Assembly: GCA_016869375.1 (NCBI GenBank)
Contig: VGEH01000008.1
Span: 1-57,443 of the forward strand
Length of the DNA: 57,443 nucleotides
Reading direction: 5' to 3'
From: Alphaproteobacteria bacterium
GTDB taxonomy: Bacteria > Pseudomonadota > Alphaproteobacteria > SHVZ01
Positions 7,752 to 16,902 of the stretch are shown one piece after another (positions within the stretch are counted from its first letter, which is position 1; every line of letters begins with the position of its first letter). A program made the position numbers and the translations under genes. A model generated the notes under the pieces. That model did not search any database and was not told the origin of the DNA. It worked only from the letters and a program-made list of their open reading frames with translations.

Positions 7752-9236
7752 TCAGGCGGCCTTGGCTGCTTCTTTCTTCGGCGGCGGCGTCAGCGCGCCC
7801 GAGTTCTTGATCTCGGCGATCTCGCTGTCCTTGAACTTTAGGACATCCTTCAGAATCTCGTCGGTGTGCTCGCCGAGCAGCGGCGAGCGCTTCACCTCGG
7901 AGATCGAGTCCGAGAGCTTGATCGGGTTGCCGACGGTCAGGTACTTGCCGCGCGTCGGGTGATCGACCTCGACCACCGTGCCGGTCTTTCTCAGCGACTC
8001 GTCATCGGCGATCTCCTTCAGCGACAGGATCGGACCGCAGGGGATGTCGTACTTGTTGAGGATGTCCATGGCCTCGAACTTGGTCTTGGTCATGGTCCAC
8101 TGCTCGATACGCTCGAAGATCGACTTGAGCCGCGGCAGGCGCGCTGGCGGCGTCGCGTAGTCGGGATGGGTCTTCCAGGTGGGCTCGCCGATCACGTCGC
8201 AGATCGCCTCCCACACCGGCGCCTGGGTGATGAAGTAGATGTAGGCGTTGGGGTCGGTCTCCCAGCCCTTGCACTTGATGATCCAGCCCGGCTGGCCGCC
8301 GCCGGAATCGTTGCCGGCGCGCGGCGTCGCCTCGCCGAACGGGATGTTCTGCCCGTACTGGCTGTATTCCTTGAGCGGACCATGCGCGAGGCGCTGCTGG
8401 TCGCGCAGCTTGACGCGGCAGAGATTGAGCACGCCGTCCTGCATGGCGCAGAGCACCTTCTGGCCGCGGCCGGTGCGATTGCGCTGGAACAGTGCCGAGA
8501 CGATGCCGAGCGCGAGATGCAGTCCGGTGCCGGAATCGCCGATCTGCGCGCCGGTGACGAGCGGCGGGCCGTCGAGGAAGCCGGTGGTCGAAGCCGAGCC
8601 GCCGGTGCATTGGGCGACGTTCTCGTAGACCTTGCAGTCCTCGTACGGGCCGGGGCCGAAGCCCTTCACCGAGGCGACGATCATGCGCGGGTTGAGCTTG
8701 TGGATGTATTCCCAGGTGAAGCCCATGCGATCGAGCGCGCCCGGCGCGAAGTTCTCGACCAGCACGTCGCAATTCTTGATCAGTTCGTCGATGACCCGCT
8801 TGCCCTGCGGGTTCTTGGAATCGATCGTAATCGAGCGCTTGTTGTGGTTCAGCATCGTGAAGTAGAGGCTGTCCGCGCCCTTCACGTCCTGCAGCTGCCC
8901 GCGCGTGATGTCGCCGACGCCGGGACGCTCGATCTTAATCACGTCGGCGCCGAACCAGGCGAGAAGCTGCGTGCAGGTCGGGCCCGACTGCACGTGCGTG
9001 AAGTCGAGCACGCGCACGCCGTCGAGCGCCTTGCCGTCCATGCCGAAGGGCTTGGTCGACCGCTTGGGCAGGCCGTTGCCGGCCACCTTCGCGACCTTCT
9101 TCGGCGCCGCTTTAGCGGGCTTCTTGGCGGCCTTCTTCGCCGGCGCCTTGGCCGGCTTCTTTGCGAGGTTCTTCACCGGCTTCTTGGCTGCCGCCTTCTT
9201 CGCCGGCCTCTTCGCGGACTTCTTCGCCTTCGCCAT
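7752..9236 (-). CDS. frc: Formyl-CoA:oxalate CoA-transferase with H1-like N-terminal tail
   Basis: The product is 494 residues against about 428 for typical Frc. Residues 66-480 follow Frc closely: [44 protein letters not shown], and QIGDSGTG with Asp234 equal to the catalytic Asp169 of the Oxalobacter enzyme. The enzyme moves CoA from formyl-CoA to oxalate. The extra residues 1-65 are a Lys/Ala/Pro-rich tail (AKKPAK-like units) without one acidic residue. The long start is supported by an AGGGGAG Shine-Dalgarno before 9236, whereas the internal Met66 has no SD. A short K-rich end ([11 protein letters not shown]) closes the protein. It follows oxc by 49 nt and forms one unit with it. Confidence 0.97.
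   Translation of the reverse strand: MAKAKKSAKRPAKKAAAKKPVKNLAKKPAKAPAKKAAKKPAKAAPKKVAKVAGNGLPKRSTKPFGMDGKALDGVRVLDFTHVQSGPTCTQLLAWFGADVIKIERPGVGDITRGQLQDVKGADSLYFTMLNHNKRSITIDSKNPQGKRVIDELIKNCDVLVENFAPGALDRMGFTWEYIHKLNPRMIVASVKGFGPGPYEDCKVYENVAQCTGGSASTTGFLDGPPLVTGAQIGDSGTGLHLALGIVSALFQRNRTGRGQKVLCAMQDGVLNLCRVKLRDQQRLAHGPLKEYSQYGQNIPFGEATPRAGNDSGGGQPGWIIKCKGWETDPNAYIYFITQAPVWEAICDVIGEPTWKTHPDYATPPARLPRLKSIFERIEQWTMTKTKFEAMDILNKYDIPCGPILSLKEIADDESLRKTGTVVEVDHPTRGKYLTVGNPIKLSDSISEVKRSPLLGEHTDEILKDVLKFKDSEIAEIKNSGALTPPPKKEAAKAA
9081..9236 (-). repeat. Degenerate tandem repeat coding an AKKPAK-type basic tail
   Basis: The first 52 codons of frc are built from imperfect repeats of Lys-Lys-Pro-Ala-Lys and Ala-Lys-Lys units: about 20 Lys and 18 Ala in 52 residues. 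The DNA shows recurring GCCGGCTTCTT-like units on the plus strand. This composition is that of bacterial histone H1-like C-terminal tails. Such tracts expand and contract easily, so the length may vary between strains. Confidence 0.8.
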
Positions 9237-9285
9237 CTCTTGCTCCCCTCGATCTGTCTGGAACCCGGATGCCTCCGGGAATGGG

Positions 9286-11028
9286 TTACTTCTTCTTCTG
9301 CAGCGCGCTCTGCGGGTTGAGATTGCCGATGCGGCCGCTCTCCGAGCCGGCCTGCGGATCGATGACCGCGTTGACCAGCGTCGGCTTGCCGGAATCCAGC
9401 GCCTCGTTGACAGCGCGCTTGAGCTCATCCGGCGAGGTGGCGTTGACGCCGACGCCGCCGAACGCCTCCATCATCTTGTCGTAGCGCGCACCCGCGACGA
9501 ACACGGTCGTCGCCGGATCGTCGCTCGCCTTGTTGACGTCGGTGCCGCGATAGATGCCGTTGTTGTTGAAGATGACGACGCAGACCGGGAGCTTGTACCG
9601 GCAGATCGTCTCCACCTCCATGCCCGAGAAGCCGAAGGCGCTGTCGCCTTCGACCGCGAGCACCTTGTTGCCGGTCTCGACCGCGGCGGCGATCGCCTGG
9701 CCCATGCCGATGCCCATGACGCCCCAGGTGCCGACATCGAGACGCTTGCGCGGCTTGTAGATGTCGATGACGCCGCGCGCGAGGTCGAGCGTGTTGGCGC
9801 CTTCGTTGACCAGGATCGTCTCCGGCCGCTCCTTGATGACGGTGCGGAGCACGCCGAGCGCGCCGTGATAGTCCATCGGGACGTTGTTGTTCATCAGGCG
9901 CGGCGCCATCTTGGCGACGTTCTCTTCGCGCTTGGCGCTGACCGCGCCGGTCCAGTCGGCCGGAGGCTTCACCCAGCCCGAGCCCATCTGGTCGAGCATC
10001 GCCTGGAGGCAGGAGCCGAGGTCGCCGACGACGGGTGCCGCGATCTCGACGTTCGAGTCCATCTCCTTGGGCTCGATGTCGATCTGGATGAACTTCTTGG
10101 GCGCGTCGCCCCAGGTCTTGCCCTTGCCGTGCGAGAGCAGCCAGTTGAGGCGGGCGCCGATCATCACGACGACGTCGGAATCCTTGAGCACGGTCGAGCG
10201 GGCCGCGCCCGCGCATTGAGGATGCGTGTCGGGCAGCAGGCCCTTGGCCATGCTCATCGGCAGGAAGGGAACGCCCGACTTCTCGACGAAGCTCCTCACC
10301 AGATCGTCGGCCTGCGCGTACGACGCGCCCTTGCCGAGGATGATCAGCGGCTTCTTGGCGCTCTTGAGCACGTCGAGGGCGCGCTTGATCGCGTCCGGGG
10401 CGGGGATCTGCGCCGGCGCCGGGTCGACGACCTTCACCAGTGACCTGCGCCCCTTCTCGGCATTCATGACCTGGCCGAACAGCTTGGCCGGCAGGTCGAG
10501 ATAGACGCCGCCCGGGCGACCCGAGACGGCGGAGCGGATGGCGCGCGCGATGCCGATGCCGATATCGGCGGCATGCAGCACGCGATAGGCCGCCTTGCAG
10601 AGCGGCTTAGCGATGGCGAGCTGGTCCATCTCCTCATAGTCGCCCTGCTGCAGGTCGACGATCTCACGCTCCGAGGAGCCGGAGATCAGGATCATCGGGA
10701 AGCAGTTGGTCGTCGCATGAGCGAGCGCGGTCAGGCCGTTGAGGAAGCCCGGCGCCGAGACGGTTAGGCAGATGCCCGGCTTCTTGGTGAGGAAGCCCGC
10801 GATCGCAGCGGCGTAGCCGGCATTCTGCTCATGGCGGAAGGAGAGCACGCGGATGCCCGAGGCCTGCGCCATGCGCCCGAAATCGGTGATCGGGATGCCG
10901 GGCACGCCGTAGATCGTGGTGAGCCCATTCAGTTTCAGCGCATCGATGATGAGATGAAAGCCGTCAGTCAGCTCCTCGGTCGATTCTGCGGCCGGGGCGG
11001 CGGCGGGCTTCTCTTTGGTTGCAGTCAC
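9286..11028 (-). CDS. oxc: Oxalyl-CoA decarboxylase
   Basis: The product is 580 residues from a GTG with a strong GGAGGAGGAA upstream. It is a ThDP enzyme of the acetolactate-synthase type: PYR domain with [12 protein letters not shown] (Glu67 as the cofactor-activating Glu), central domain with LGKGASYAQ, and PP domain with [12 protein letters not shown] and [10 protein letters not shown] for Mg-ThDP. The segment [25 protein letters not shown] and the overall size match OXC. It converts oxalyl-CoA to formyl-CoA and CO2, regenerating the CoA donor for Frc next door. The first 15 residues are an Ala/Pro/Lys-rich extension. It probably lies in the same transcript as frc and the formyltransferase. 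Confidence 0.97.
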   Translation of the reverse strand: MTATKEKPAAAPAAESTEELTDGFHLIIDALKLNGLTTIYGVPGIPITDFGRMAQASGIRVLSFRHEQNAGYAAAIAGFLTKKPGICLTVSAPGFLNGLTALAHATTNCFPMILISGSSEREIVDLQQGDYEEMDQLAIAKPLCKAAYRVLHAADIGIGIARAIRSAVSGRPGGVYLDLPAKLFGQVMNAEKGRRSLVKVVDPAPAQIPAPDAIKRALDVLKSAKKPLIILGKGASYAQADDLVRSFVEKSGVPFLPMSMAKGLLPDTHPQCAGAARSTVLKDSDVVVMIGARLNWLLSHGKGKTWGDAPKKFIQIDIEPKEMDSNVEIAAPVVGDLGSCLQAMLDQMGSGWVKPPADWTGAVSAKREENVAKMAPRLMNNNVPMDYHGALGVLRTVIKERPETILVNEGANTLDLARGVIDIYKPRKRLDVGTWGVMGIGMGQAIAAAVETGNKVLAVEGDSAFGFSGMEVETICRYKLPVCVVIFNNNGIYRGTDVNKASDDPATTVFVAGARYDKMMEAFGGVGVNATSPDELKRAVNEALDSGKPTLVNAVIDPQAGSESGRIGNLNPQSALQKKK

Positions 11029-11049
11029 GGCGTTCCTCCTCCAATCGGC

Positions 11050-11067
11050 AGCCGCTTCAGCGCGGCT
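11050..11067 (-). other. Intercistronic hairpin between gntR and oxc
   Basis: Six-base arms AGCCGC (11050-11055) and GCGGCT (11062-11067) enclose a 6-nt loop in the gap between the gntR stop (11069) and the oxc start (11028). No T-run follows. It may weaken readthrough or mark an RNA processing site, so that oxc and gntR are expressed at different levels. It does not cover the oxc SD. Confidence 0.35.
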
Positions 11068-11068
11068 T

Positions 11069-11767
11069 TCAGTCCAGGTAGTCGACGTTTTTCTCGACGT
11101 GGGTGGCGAGATCGAGGCTGTGCTGGCGCACAAGGCGCTCGGCACGCTCGGTGTCGCGCCGCTCCAGCGCCTCGATGATCTTCAGGTGATCCTTGATCGA
11201 GCGCGTCGCGCGGTCGCTCTCGGAGATCGTCTGGCGACGGATCGAGCGCATGTGGATGAAGAGATTCTCCATCGTCTCGATCAGGAGCCGGTTGCGGCTC
11301 AGATTCACGATCGCCTGGTGGAAGCGGATATTGGCTTCCGAATACTCGTCGATATGCAGGCTTGGATCGTGACCTGGCCCTTCGAACTCGACGAAGAGGC
11401 GGCGGAGCTCGCGGATCTCCTCGTCGGTGGCGTGCTGCGTGATCAGACGCGCCGCCATCGACTCGAGTGCCGCCCAGACCCCGATGATCTCGATGATCTC
11501 CTGCTTGGTCTTGCGGACGATGAAGCTGCCCTTGCGCGGGATCGAGCGGATGAAGCCTTCCTGCTCGAGCCGGTTGAGCGCCTCGCGGATCGGCGTGCGG
11601 CTGATGCCGAGATCCTGGGAAAGCTGGCGTTCGTCGAGGCGAATGGGCTCGCGCGTGGCGTAGATGTCCATCGTGGTGATGGCCTGCTTCAGGGCCGCAT
11701 AGGCGCGGTCCCGGAAACTCGGTTCGGCCTCGATGGGCCGCACCGCGAGCTTCAACGCCGTCGTCAT
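11069..11767 (-). CDS. GntR-family regulator, FCD (FadR) subfamily
   Basis: The product is 232 residues. An N-terminal winged HTH (about 15-85) contains [19 protein letters not shown] and a wing with IPRKGSFIV. An all-helical FCD domain follows, with a probable metal/ligand site drawn from Asp/His residues such as [19 protein letters not shown] regulators bind organic acids or acyl-CoAs. The gene lies at the head of the minus-strand oxalate genes and diverges from the TTT transporter; an operator candidate of the FadR type lies between them. By inference it controls both directions in response to oxalate or a CoA derivative. Confidence 0.92.
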   Translation of the reverse strand: MTTALKLAVRPIEAEPSFRDRAYAALKQAITTMDIYATREPIRLDERQLSQDLGISRTPIREALNRLEQEGFIRSIPRKGSFIVRKTKQEIIEIIGVWAALESMAARLITQHATDEEIRELRRLFVEFEGPGHDPSLHIDEYSEANIRFHQAIVNLSRNRLLIETMENLFIHMRSIRRQTISESDRATRSIKDHLKIIEALERRDTERAERLVRQHSLDLATHVEKNVDYLD

Positions 11768-11881
11768 TGCGTGACTACGCCCCTATCCCCCCGAGAGACC
11801 GGCGTTATCCGCCAGCTTTCATGAATTCGCCCGCGCGGTGCCATTCATTTCGACTTTACCAAACGCGCTTGCTTCGGCATT

Positions 11882-11907
11882 TTGTATACCAGATACCGTC
11901 GACGGTA
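11882..11907. promoter_or_regulatory. Candidate GntR/FCD operators in the gntR-tctA divergent region
   Basis: TTGTATACCA (11882-11891) fits the FadR-subfamily consensus TnGTn(2)ACnA. Three nucleotides on, TACCGTCGACGGTA (11894-11907) is a perfect 14-base palindrome. Both are more AT-rich or more symmetric than the surrounding sequence, and they lie in the 199-bp region between the divergent gntR and tctA starts. Binding by the adjacent FCD regulator is an inference from position and consensus. A short GGACC/GGTCC hairpin (11911-11925) follows. Confidence 0.5.
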
Positions 11908-11966
11908 CAAGGACCGGAAAGGTCCGCGGGCTCGTAAGAACGATGCCCGGATGAGGGGGGGCTGCG

Positions 11967-13469
11967 TTGGAAGAACTATCCTCGTTGATGGGCGGATTTC
12001 TGGTCGTCCTGAGCCCGTTCAACCTGATGCTGATGCTCGTCGGCATCCTGTTGGGCGTGATCATCGGCGTGCTTCCGGGCCTCGGCGGCGCCAACGGCGT
12101 CGCGATCCTCTTGCCGCTCACTTTCTCGATGTCGCCGACCTCGGCGATCATCATGCTGTCCTGCATTTATTGGGGCGCGCTGTTCGGTGGCGCCATCACC
12201 TCGATCCTGTTCAACATCCCCGGCGAGCCCTGGTCGGTCGCAACCACCTTCGACGGCCACCCGATGGCCAGGAAGGGCCGGGCGGACGAGGCGCTGACCG
12301 CGGCTTTCACCTCGTCCTTCGTCGGCGCCTTGGTCGCCGTGCTGGTCATCACCTTCCTCGCGCCGCTGGTCGCCAAGTTCGCGCTCAAATTCGGACCGGC
12401 GGAGTTCTTCGCGGTCCAGTTCCTGACCTTCGCCAGCTTCATCGGCATGGGCAAAGGCTCGCCATTCAAGACATTGGCGTCGATGACGTTGGGATTCGCG
12501 CTCGCCTCCGTCGGTCTCGACAGCGTGACCGGCCAGCTGCGCATGACCTTCGGCACGGCTGAACTCCTCACCGGCTTCAAGTTCCTGGTGGCGGTGATCG
12601 GTCTCTTCGGCATCGGCGAGATCCTGGGCTCGATGGAGACCGGGCTTGCCTTCACCGGCGCGCATGCACGGCTCCGCCTCAACGCGGTTCTCGAGACCTG
12701 GAAGAAGCTGCCGCAGTATTGGATGACCTCGCTTCGCAGCTGCATCATCGGCTGCTGGATGGGCATCACGCCGGGCGGCGCCACGCCGGCCTCGTTCATG
12801 AGCTACGGCCTCGCCAAGCGCTTCTCCAAGGATGGCCACAAGTTCGGGACCGGCCAGATCGAAGGTGTCATCGCGCCGGAAACCGGAGCGCATGCCGCCG
12901 GCACCAGCGCGCTGCTGCCGATGCTCACGCTCGGCATCCCGGGCTCGCCGACCGCCGCCGTGCTGCTTGGCGGCCTGCTGATCTGGGGCCTGCAGCCCGG
13001 GCCGCTGCTCTTCATCGAGCAGAAGGATTTCGTCTGGGGCCTGATCGCCAGCATGTATCTCGGTAACATCGTCGGCTTGGTTATCGTGCTGACCTGCGTG
13101 CCGCTGTTCGCCGCGATCCTGCGCGTCCCGTTCAGCATCATCGCCCCGGTGATCATGGTCATCTGCGCGGTCGGCGCCTACACCATCAACAACGCCATGT
13201 TCGACGTATGGATGATGGGAGTGTTCGGGGTCATCGGCTATCTCTTCAACAAGCTGAAATACCCGTTGCCGCCGATGGTTCTGGCTCTGGTGCTGGGAGA
13301 CATGGCTGAAAGCTCGTTCAGGCAGTCGATGCTGCTGTCCCAAGGCGATCTGTCGATTTTCTGGTCGAACGGGCTTGTGGGGACGATCTTCGGCCTCGGG
13401 GTGATCCTTCTGTTCTGGCCGGTAATCAGCTGGCTGATGGGGATGGCTCGGCAGGGAAAGACGGCGTGA
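11967..13469 (+). CDS. tctA: Tripartite tricarboxylate transporter, large permease TctA
   Basis: The product is 500 residues with about 12 membrane segments, the usual size of TctA. The family signature GVIIGVLPGLGGANGVAILL lies near residue 30, and a second GITPGGATPASFMSYG-type motif near residue 270 marks the internal repeat. The start is TTG at 11967, supported by GAGGGGGG 6 nt upstream and by the normal TctA N-terminus MEELSSLMGG. It forms the channel of a secondary, binding-protein-dependent carboxylate importer. The gene order here is A-C-B rather than the usual C-B-A. Position opposite oxc/frc suggests oxalate or a related dicarboxylate as the substrate. Confidence 0.95.
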   Translation: MEELSSLMGGFLVVLSPFNLMLMLVGILLGVIIGVLPGLGGANGVAILLPLTFSMSPTSAIIMLSCIYWGALFGGAITSILFNIPGEPWSVATTFDGHPMARKGRADEALTAAFTSSFVGALVAVLVITFLAPLVAKFALKFGPAEFFAVQFLTFASFIGMGKGSPFKTLASMTLGFALASVGLDSVTGQLRMTFGTAELLTGFKFLVAVIGLFGIGEILGSMETGLAFTGAHARLRLNAVLETWKKLPQYWMTSLRSCIIGCWMGITPGGATPASFMSYGLAKRFSKDGHKFGTGQIEGVIAPETGAHAAGTSALLPMLTLGIPGSPTAAVLLGGLLIWGLQPGPLLFIEQKDFVWGLIASMYLGNIVGLVIVLTCVPLFAAILRVPFSIIAPVIMVICAVGAYTINNAMFDVWMMGVFGVIGYLFNKLKYPLPPMVLALVLGDMAESSFRQSMLLSQGDLSIFWSNGLVGTIFGLGVILLFWPVISWLMGMARQGKTA

Positions 13470-13474
13470 CGGCA

Positions 13475-13497
13475 TCGCCGCTGGACGCTGGCGGCGA
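13475..13497 (+). other. Intercistronic hairpin tctA-tctC
   Basis: TCGCCGC (13475-13481) and GCGGCGA (13491-13497) form a 7-bp stem with a 9-nt loop 6 nt after the tctA stop. No T-run follows, so it is more likely an RNA-stability or processing element than a full terminator. Confidence 0.4.
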
Positions 13498-13583
13498 CGG
13501 CAACTAGGCTCGTCGTAGTCGTGCGCGAGGCGAACGAACAAGAATAGTTAAGGCCGATCAACCGTAAAGGAGGAGGAGGAAAC

Positions 13584-14582
13584 ATGAGGATCAAGAAATT
13601 GCTGCTCGGCATGGTCGCTCTTGCGGCGCTTGCCGTGGCTCCGGCTCAGGCAGCCTGGGAGCCGACCCGTCCGGTCACTTTCCTGATTCCGGCAGGCACC
13701 GGCGGCGGTGCGGATCAGATGGCGCGCTTCATCGACGGTGTCGTCAAGAAGCACAATCTTATGAGGCAGAACCTGATCGTCGTGAACAAGGCCGGCGGCG
13801 CCGGCGCCGAGGGCTTCCTCGACATCAAGGGATCGCCAAAGGATCCGCACAAGATCATCATCACGCTGTCGAATCTCTTCACGACGCCGCTGGCCACCGG
13901 CACACCCTTCAACTGGAAGGATCTGACGCCGGTCGCGATGTTGGCCCTCGACCAGTTCGTGCTGTGGGTGAACGCCGAGTCTCCCCATAAGACCGCGCAG
14001 GAATATCTGAACGCGGTGAAGGCTGGCGCCGACCGCCAGTATAAAATGGGAGGCACCGGCTCCAAGCAGGAAGATCAGATCATCACGGTCGCGCTCGAAC
14101 GGGTCACCGGCGGCAAGAAGTTCACCTATGTGCCCTTCGCCGGCGGCGGCGCCGTCGCGGTGCAGCTGGTCGGCAAGCACGTCGACTCGACGGTAAACAA
14201 CCCGATCGAGGCAGTGGCGCAGTGGAAGGCAGGCGCGCTCCGGCCGCTCTGCCTCTTCGACGCCAAGCGCAGCACCTACACCGATAAGGTGACCTCGACC
14301 ATGGCGTGGAGCGACATCCCGACCTGCAAGGAGTCGGGCGTCAATGTCGAGTATCAGATGCTGCGGGGCATCTTCGCTGCGGGCGGCATTACCAAGGACC
14401 AGACCGACTTCTACGTGAATCTGATGACCAAGGTCATGCAGACGCCGGACTGGCGCACCTTCATGGAGCAGGGCGCATTCAATCCGACAGTCCTTACCGG
14501 CAACGAGTATCGGAAGTGGGTCGAGACGGCAGAGAAGACGCACTTCGACCTGATGAAGGAAGCGGACTTCCTGCATAAGTAA
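13584..14582 (+). CDS. tctC: Tripartite tricarboxylate transporter substrate-binding protein (Bug/TctC family)
   Basis: The product is 332 residues. A Sec signal peptide (MRIKKLLLGM, hydrophobic core, cut after AQA near residue 23) sends it to the periplasm. The Bug signature is seen at PVTFLIPAGTGGGADQMARF, with the pocket motif around TGSKQEDQ. It has a very strong ribosome site (an AGGAGGAGGAGG run before ATG 13584). It binds the carboxylate and delivers it to TctA/TctB. Hairpins lie on both sides of the cistron, which would favour high binding-protein mRNA levels. Substrate by context: oxalate or another small dicarboxylate. Confidence 0.93.
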   Translation: MRIKKLLLGMVALAALAVAPAQAAWEPTRPVTFLIPAGTGGGADQMARFIDGVVKKHNLMRQNLIVVNKAGGAGAEGFLDIKGSPKDPHKIIITLSNLFTTPLATGTPFNWKDLTPVAMLALDQFVLWVNAESPHKTAQEYLNAVKAGADRQYKMGGTGSKQEDQIITVALERVTGGKKFTYVPFAGGGAVAVQLVGKHVDSTVNNPIEAVAQWKAGALRPLCLFDAKRSTYTDKVTSTMAWSDIPTCKESGVNVEYQMLRGIFAAGGITKDQTDFYVNLMTKVMQTPDWRTFMEQGAFNPTVLTGNEYRKWVETAEKTHFDLMKEADFLHK

Positions 14583-14596
14583 GCGCGTTTGCCTTG

Positions 14597-14628
14597 GGCC
14601 CGTCGTGCCGTAAGTGGCGCGGCGGGCC
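14597..14628 (+). terminator. Strong hairpin after the binding-protein gene (attenuator or mRNA stabiliser)
   Basis: GGCCCGTCGTGCC (14597-14609) pairs over 13 bases with GGCGCGGCGGGCC (14616-14628), counting two G-U pairs, around a 6-nt loop. It lies 14 nt after the tctC stop and 29 nt before the tctB start. Only a weak TTCCTT follows, so termination is probably partial. Such hairpins behind binding-protein genes usually raise binding-protein over permease expression. Confidence 0.55.
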
Positions 14629-14657
14629 GTTCCTTGAAGGGTGGGGACATCTTCAGC

Positions 14658-15176
14658 ATGAGCGGCCACGACGGCGACACGGACAACTCACCGCGGCTCG
14701 TATCAGTGCGCACGATGGACATCGTCGTCGCGCTGGTGCTGATAGCGGCGGCGGGCGTGGTAATCACCGACAGCCTGCGTCTCGGTGTACGCTGGCGCCC
14801 GATCGAAGGCCCGGCGGCGGGATACTTCCCGTTCTATATCGGCCTGATCCTTGCTCTTTCGAGTGCGGTCACGCTGATCCGGGCCGTGATGGACAAGCCG
14901 GCCGGTGGCCAGACCTTCGTCACCAAGAAGGCCTTCGGCCAGGTATTGGCCGTGCTGATCCCGCTCATCGTCTATATCGTCGTTCTCGGCTTCATCGGCA
15001 TCTATGTGGCCTCGGCGATCTACATCGCGCTCTTCATGTGGCACTTCGGCAAGTACCCGCTGACCAAGGGCGCGCCAATCGGCATCGCTATCTCTCTGGT
15101 GTTGTTCCTCATGTTCGAGGTCTGGTTCCTCGTGCCCCTGCCGAAGGGTCCGCTAGAGGAAATGCTGGGCTACTAG
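14658..15176 (+). CDS. tctB: Tripartite tricarboxylate transporter small membrane subunit TctB
   Basis: The product is 172 residues with four predicted membrane segments (about 22-40, 52-72, 96-130 as two, and 140-160). The family features RWRPIEGPAAGYFPFYIGLI and the closing VPLPKGPLEEMLGY are typical of TctB. ATG at 14658 is chosen over the upstream in-frame start at 14589, which lies inside the hairpin. It completes the tctA-tctC-tctB transporter; its partner TctA is encoded two genes upstream. The formate dehydrogenase genes start 25 nt downstream on the same strand and probably share the transcript. Confidence 0.88.
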   Translation: MSGHDGDTDNSPRLVSVRTMDIVVALVLIAAAGVVITDSLRLGVRWRPIEGPAAGYFPFYIGLILALSSAVTLIRAVMDKPAGGQTFVTKKAFGQVLAVLIPLIVYIVVLGFIGIYVASAIYIALFMWHFGKYPLTKGAPIGIAISLVLFLMFEVWFLVPLPKGPLEEMLGY

Positions 15177-15201
15177 CCCGGCCCCGAGTAGGTTCCGGGC
15201 C

Positions 15202-16902
15202 ATGGCGCAACCAACTGGCGAGATCCGCAAGCACGCCCGCGGGGGCGAGGGCCGTCGCAAGGCGCGCTCCGAGCCCAAGGGCCGCCAGATCGATGCCGAC
15301 GCGCTCGGTGAGGTCCAGGCTCTGCTCGGCGACAAGCCGCGGCAGCGCGATCTCCTGATCGAATATCTGCACCTGATCCAGGACCGCTACGGCCATCTCT
15401 CGGCCGCGCATCTCGCGGCGCTCGCCTATGAGATGAAGCTGGCCCAGGCCGAGGTTTACGAGGTCGCGTCCTTCTACGCGCATTTCGATATCGTGCGCGA
15501 AGGCGAGATGCCGCCGCCGAAAACCATCCGCGTCTGCGACAGCCTCTCCTGCGAGATGTTCGGGGCGCAGAAGCTGCTAAAGGATCTCGAGGCGACGCTC
15601 GACCCGAAGAAGATCCGCGTGATCCGCGCCCCCTGCATGGGCGCCTGCGACCAGGCGCCGGCCTGCGCCGTCGGCCATGAGCAGGTGTTCAACGCGACGC
15701 CGGCGAAGGTCCAGGCGGCGCTCGCGTCGCACGATCACCATGAGGCGAAGCCGGGGAAGGACTACGCCGCCTATCTCGCCGAGGGCGGATACAAGCTGCT
15801 CGGCGACTGCCTCGGGGGCAAGCTCACGCGCGACGACATGATCAAGCGCATCGACGATGCCGGCCTCCGTGGCCTCGGCGGTGCCGGCTTCCCCACCGGC
15901 CGCAAGTGGAAGCTGGTGCGCCAGGAGCAAGGGCCGCGCCTGATGTGCGTCAACGGCGACGAGGGCGAGGTCGGCACCTTCAAGGACCGCCACTACCTCA
16001 ACATCGATCCGCATCGCTTCCTCGAAGGCATGCTGATCGCCGCCTGGGTGGTCGAGGCGCCCGACGTCTACATCTATCTTCGCGACGAGTATCCCGAGCT
16101 GCGCGCGATGCTGCTGGCCGAGATCCCCAAGCTCGAGGCAGCCGGCCTGTCGCGCGTGACCAGGATCCATCTCCGACGTGGCGCCGGCGCCTATATCTGC
16201 GGCGAAGAGTCGGCGATGATCGAGAGCATCGAGGGCAAGCGCGGGCTGCCGCGACACCGGCCGCCCTATGTCGCCCAGGTCGGCCTCTTCGGCCGCCCGA
16301 CGCTCGTCCAGAACATCGAGACGCTGTGGTGGGTGCGCGACATCGCCGAGAAGGGCGCTGCCTGGTTCACCGGCCACGGCCGCCGCGACCGCAAGGGGCT
16401 CCGCTCATTCTCGGTCTCCGGCCGCGTGAAGAAGCCGGGCGTGATCCTGGCCCCGGCCGGGGTGAGCGCGCGCGAGCTGGTCGAGGAGTTCTGCGGCGGC
16501 ATGCTCGACGGGCACAGCTTCAAGGGCTACCTGCCGGGCGGCGCTTCAGGTGGCATCCTGCCGGCCTCGATGGCCGATGTGCCGCTCGATTTCGGCACGC
16601 TCGAGCAATATGGCTGCTTCGTCGGATCGCACGCCGTTGTCATCCTGTCCGACAAGGACAACATGAAGGATGTTGCGATCAACTTGATGCGCTTCTTCGA
16701 GGATGAGAGCTGTGGCCAGTGCACGCCCTGCCGCGTGGGAACCGAGAAGGCGGTCAAGCTGATGGCGAAGCCGAAATGGGACGAGCCGCTGATCAATGAG
16801 CTGTCGGCGGCGATGACCGACGCCTCGATCTGCGGCCTGGGTCAGGCGGCTGCCAATCCGGTAAAGTCCGTGCTCAAGCACTTCCGCGAGGACGTCCTGT
16901 GA
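15202..16902 (+). CDS. fdhB: NAD-dependent formate dehydrogenase beta subunit, NuoE-NuoF (FdsG-FdsB) fusion
   Basis: The product is 566 residues. Residues 30-175 are a thioredoxin-like NuoE/FdsG domain with [2Fe-2S] ligands Cys112, Cys117, Cys145 and Cys149. Residues 185-560 are NuoF/FdsB: GLRGLGGAGFPTGRKW for NADH/FMN, GAGAYICGEESAMIESIEG for FMN, and ESCGQCTPCRVGT for the [4Fe-4S] cluster. It passes electrons from the alpha subunit to NAD+. The fused layout equals the beta chain of the soluble heterodimeric Methylobacterium FDH1, not the three-gene FdsGBA of Cupriavidus. It overlaps the alpha gene by 4 nt. The first 29 residues are very basic. Cytoplasmic. Confidence 0.93.
   Translation: MAQPTGEIRKHARGGEGRRKARSEPKGRQIDADALGEVQALLGDKPRQRDLLIEYLHLIQDRYGHLSAAHLAALAYEMKLAQAEVYEVASFYAHFDIVREGEMPPPKTIRVCDSLSCEMFGAQKLLKDLEATLDPKKIRVIRAPCMGACDQAPACAVGHEQVFNATPAKVQAALASHDHHEAKPGKDYAAYLAEGGYKLLGDCLGGKLTRDDMIKRIDDAGLRGLGGAGFPTGRKWKLVRQEQGPRLMCVNGDEGEVGTFKDRHYLNIDPHRFLEGMLIAAWVVEAPDVYIYLRDEYPELRAMLLAEIPKLEAAGLSRVTRIHLRRGAGAYICGEESAMIESIEGKRGLPRHRPPYVAQVGLFGRPTLVQNIETLWWVRDIAEKGAAWFTGHGRRDRKGLRSFSVSGRVKKPGVILAPAGVSARELVEEFCGGMLDGHSFKGYLPGGASGGILPASMADVPLDFGTLEQYGCFVGSHAVVILSDKDNMKDVAINLMRFFEDESCGQCTPCRVGTEKAVKLMAKPKWDEPLINELSAAMTDASICGLGQAAANPVKSVLKHFREDVL

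Noticed and set aside
7866..9320. 484-codon open frame on the plus strand opposite frc
   Set aside because: Composition is Arg/Leu/Asp/Glu-rich antisense of a GC-rich gene with no family features; frc on the other strand is certain.
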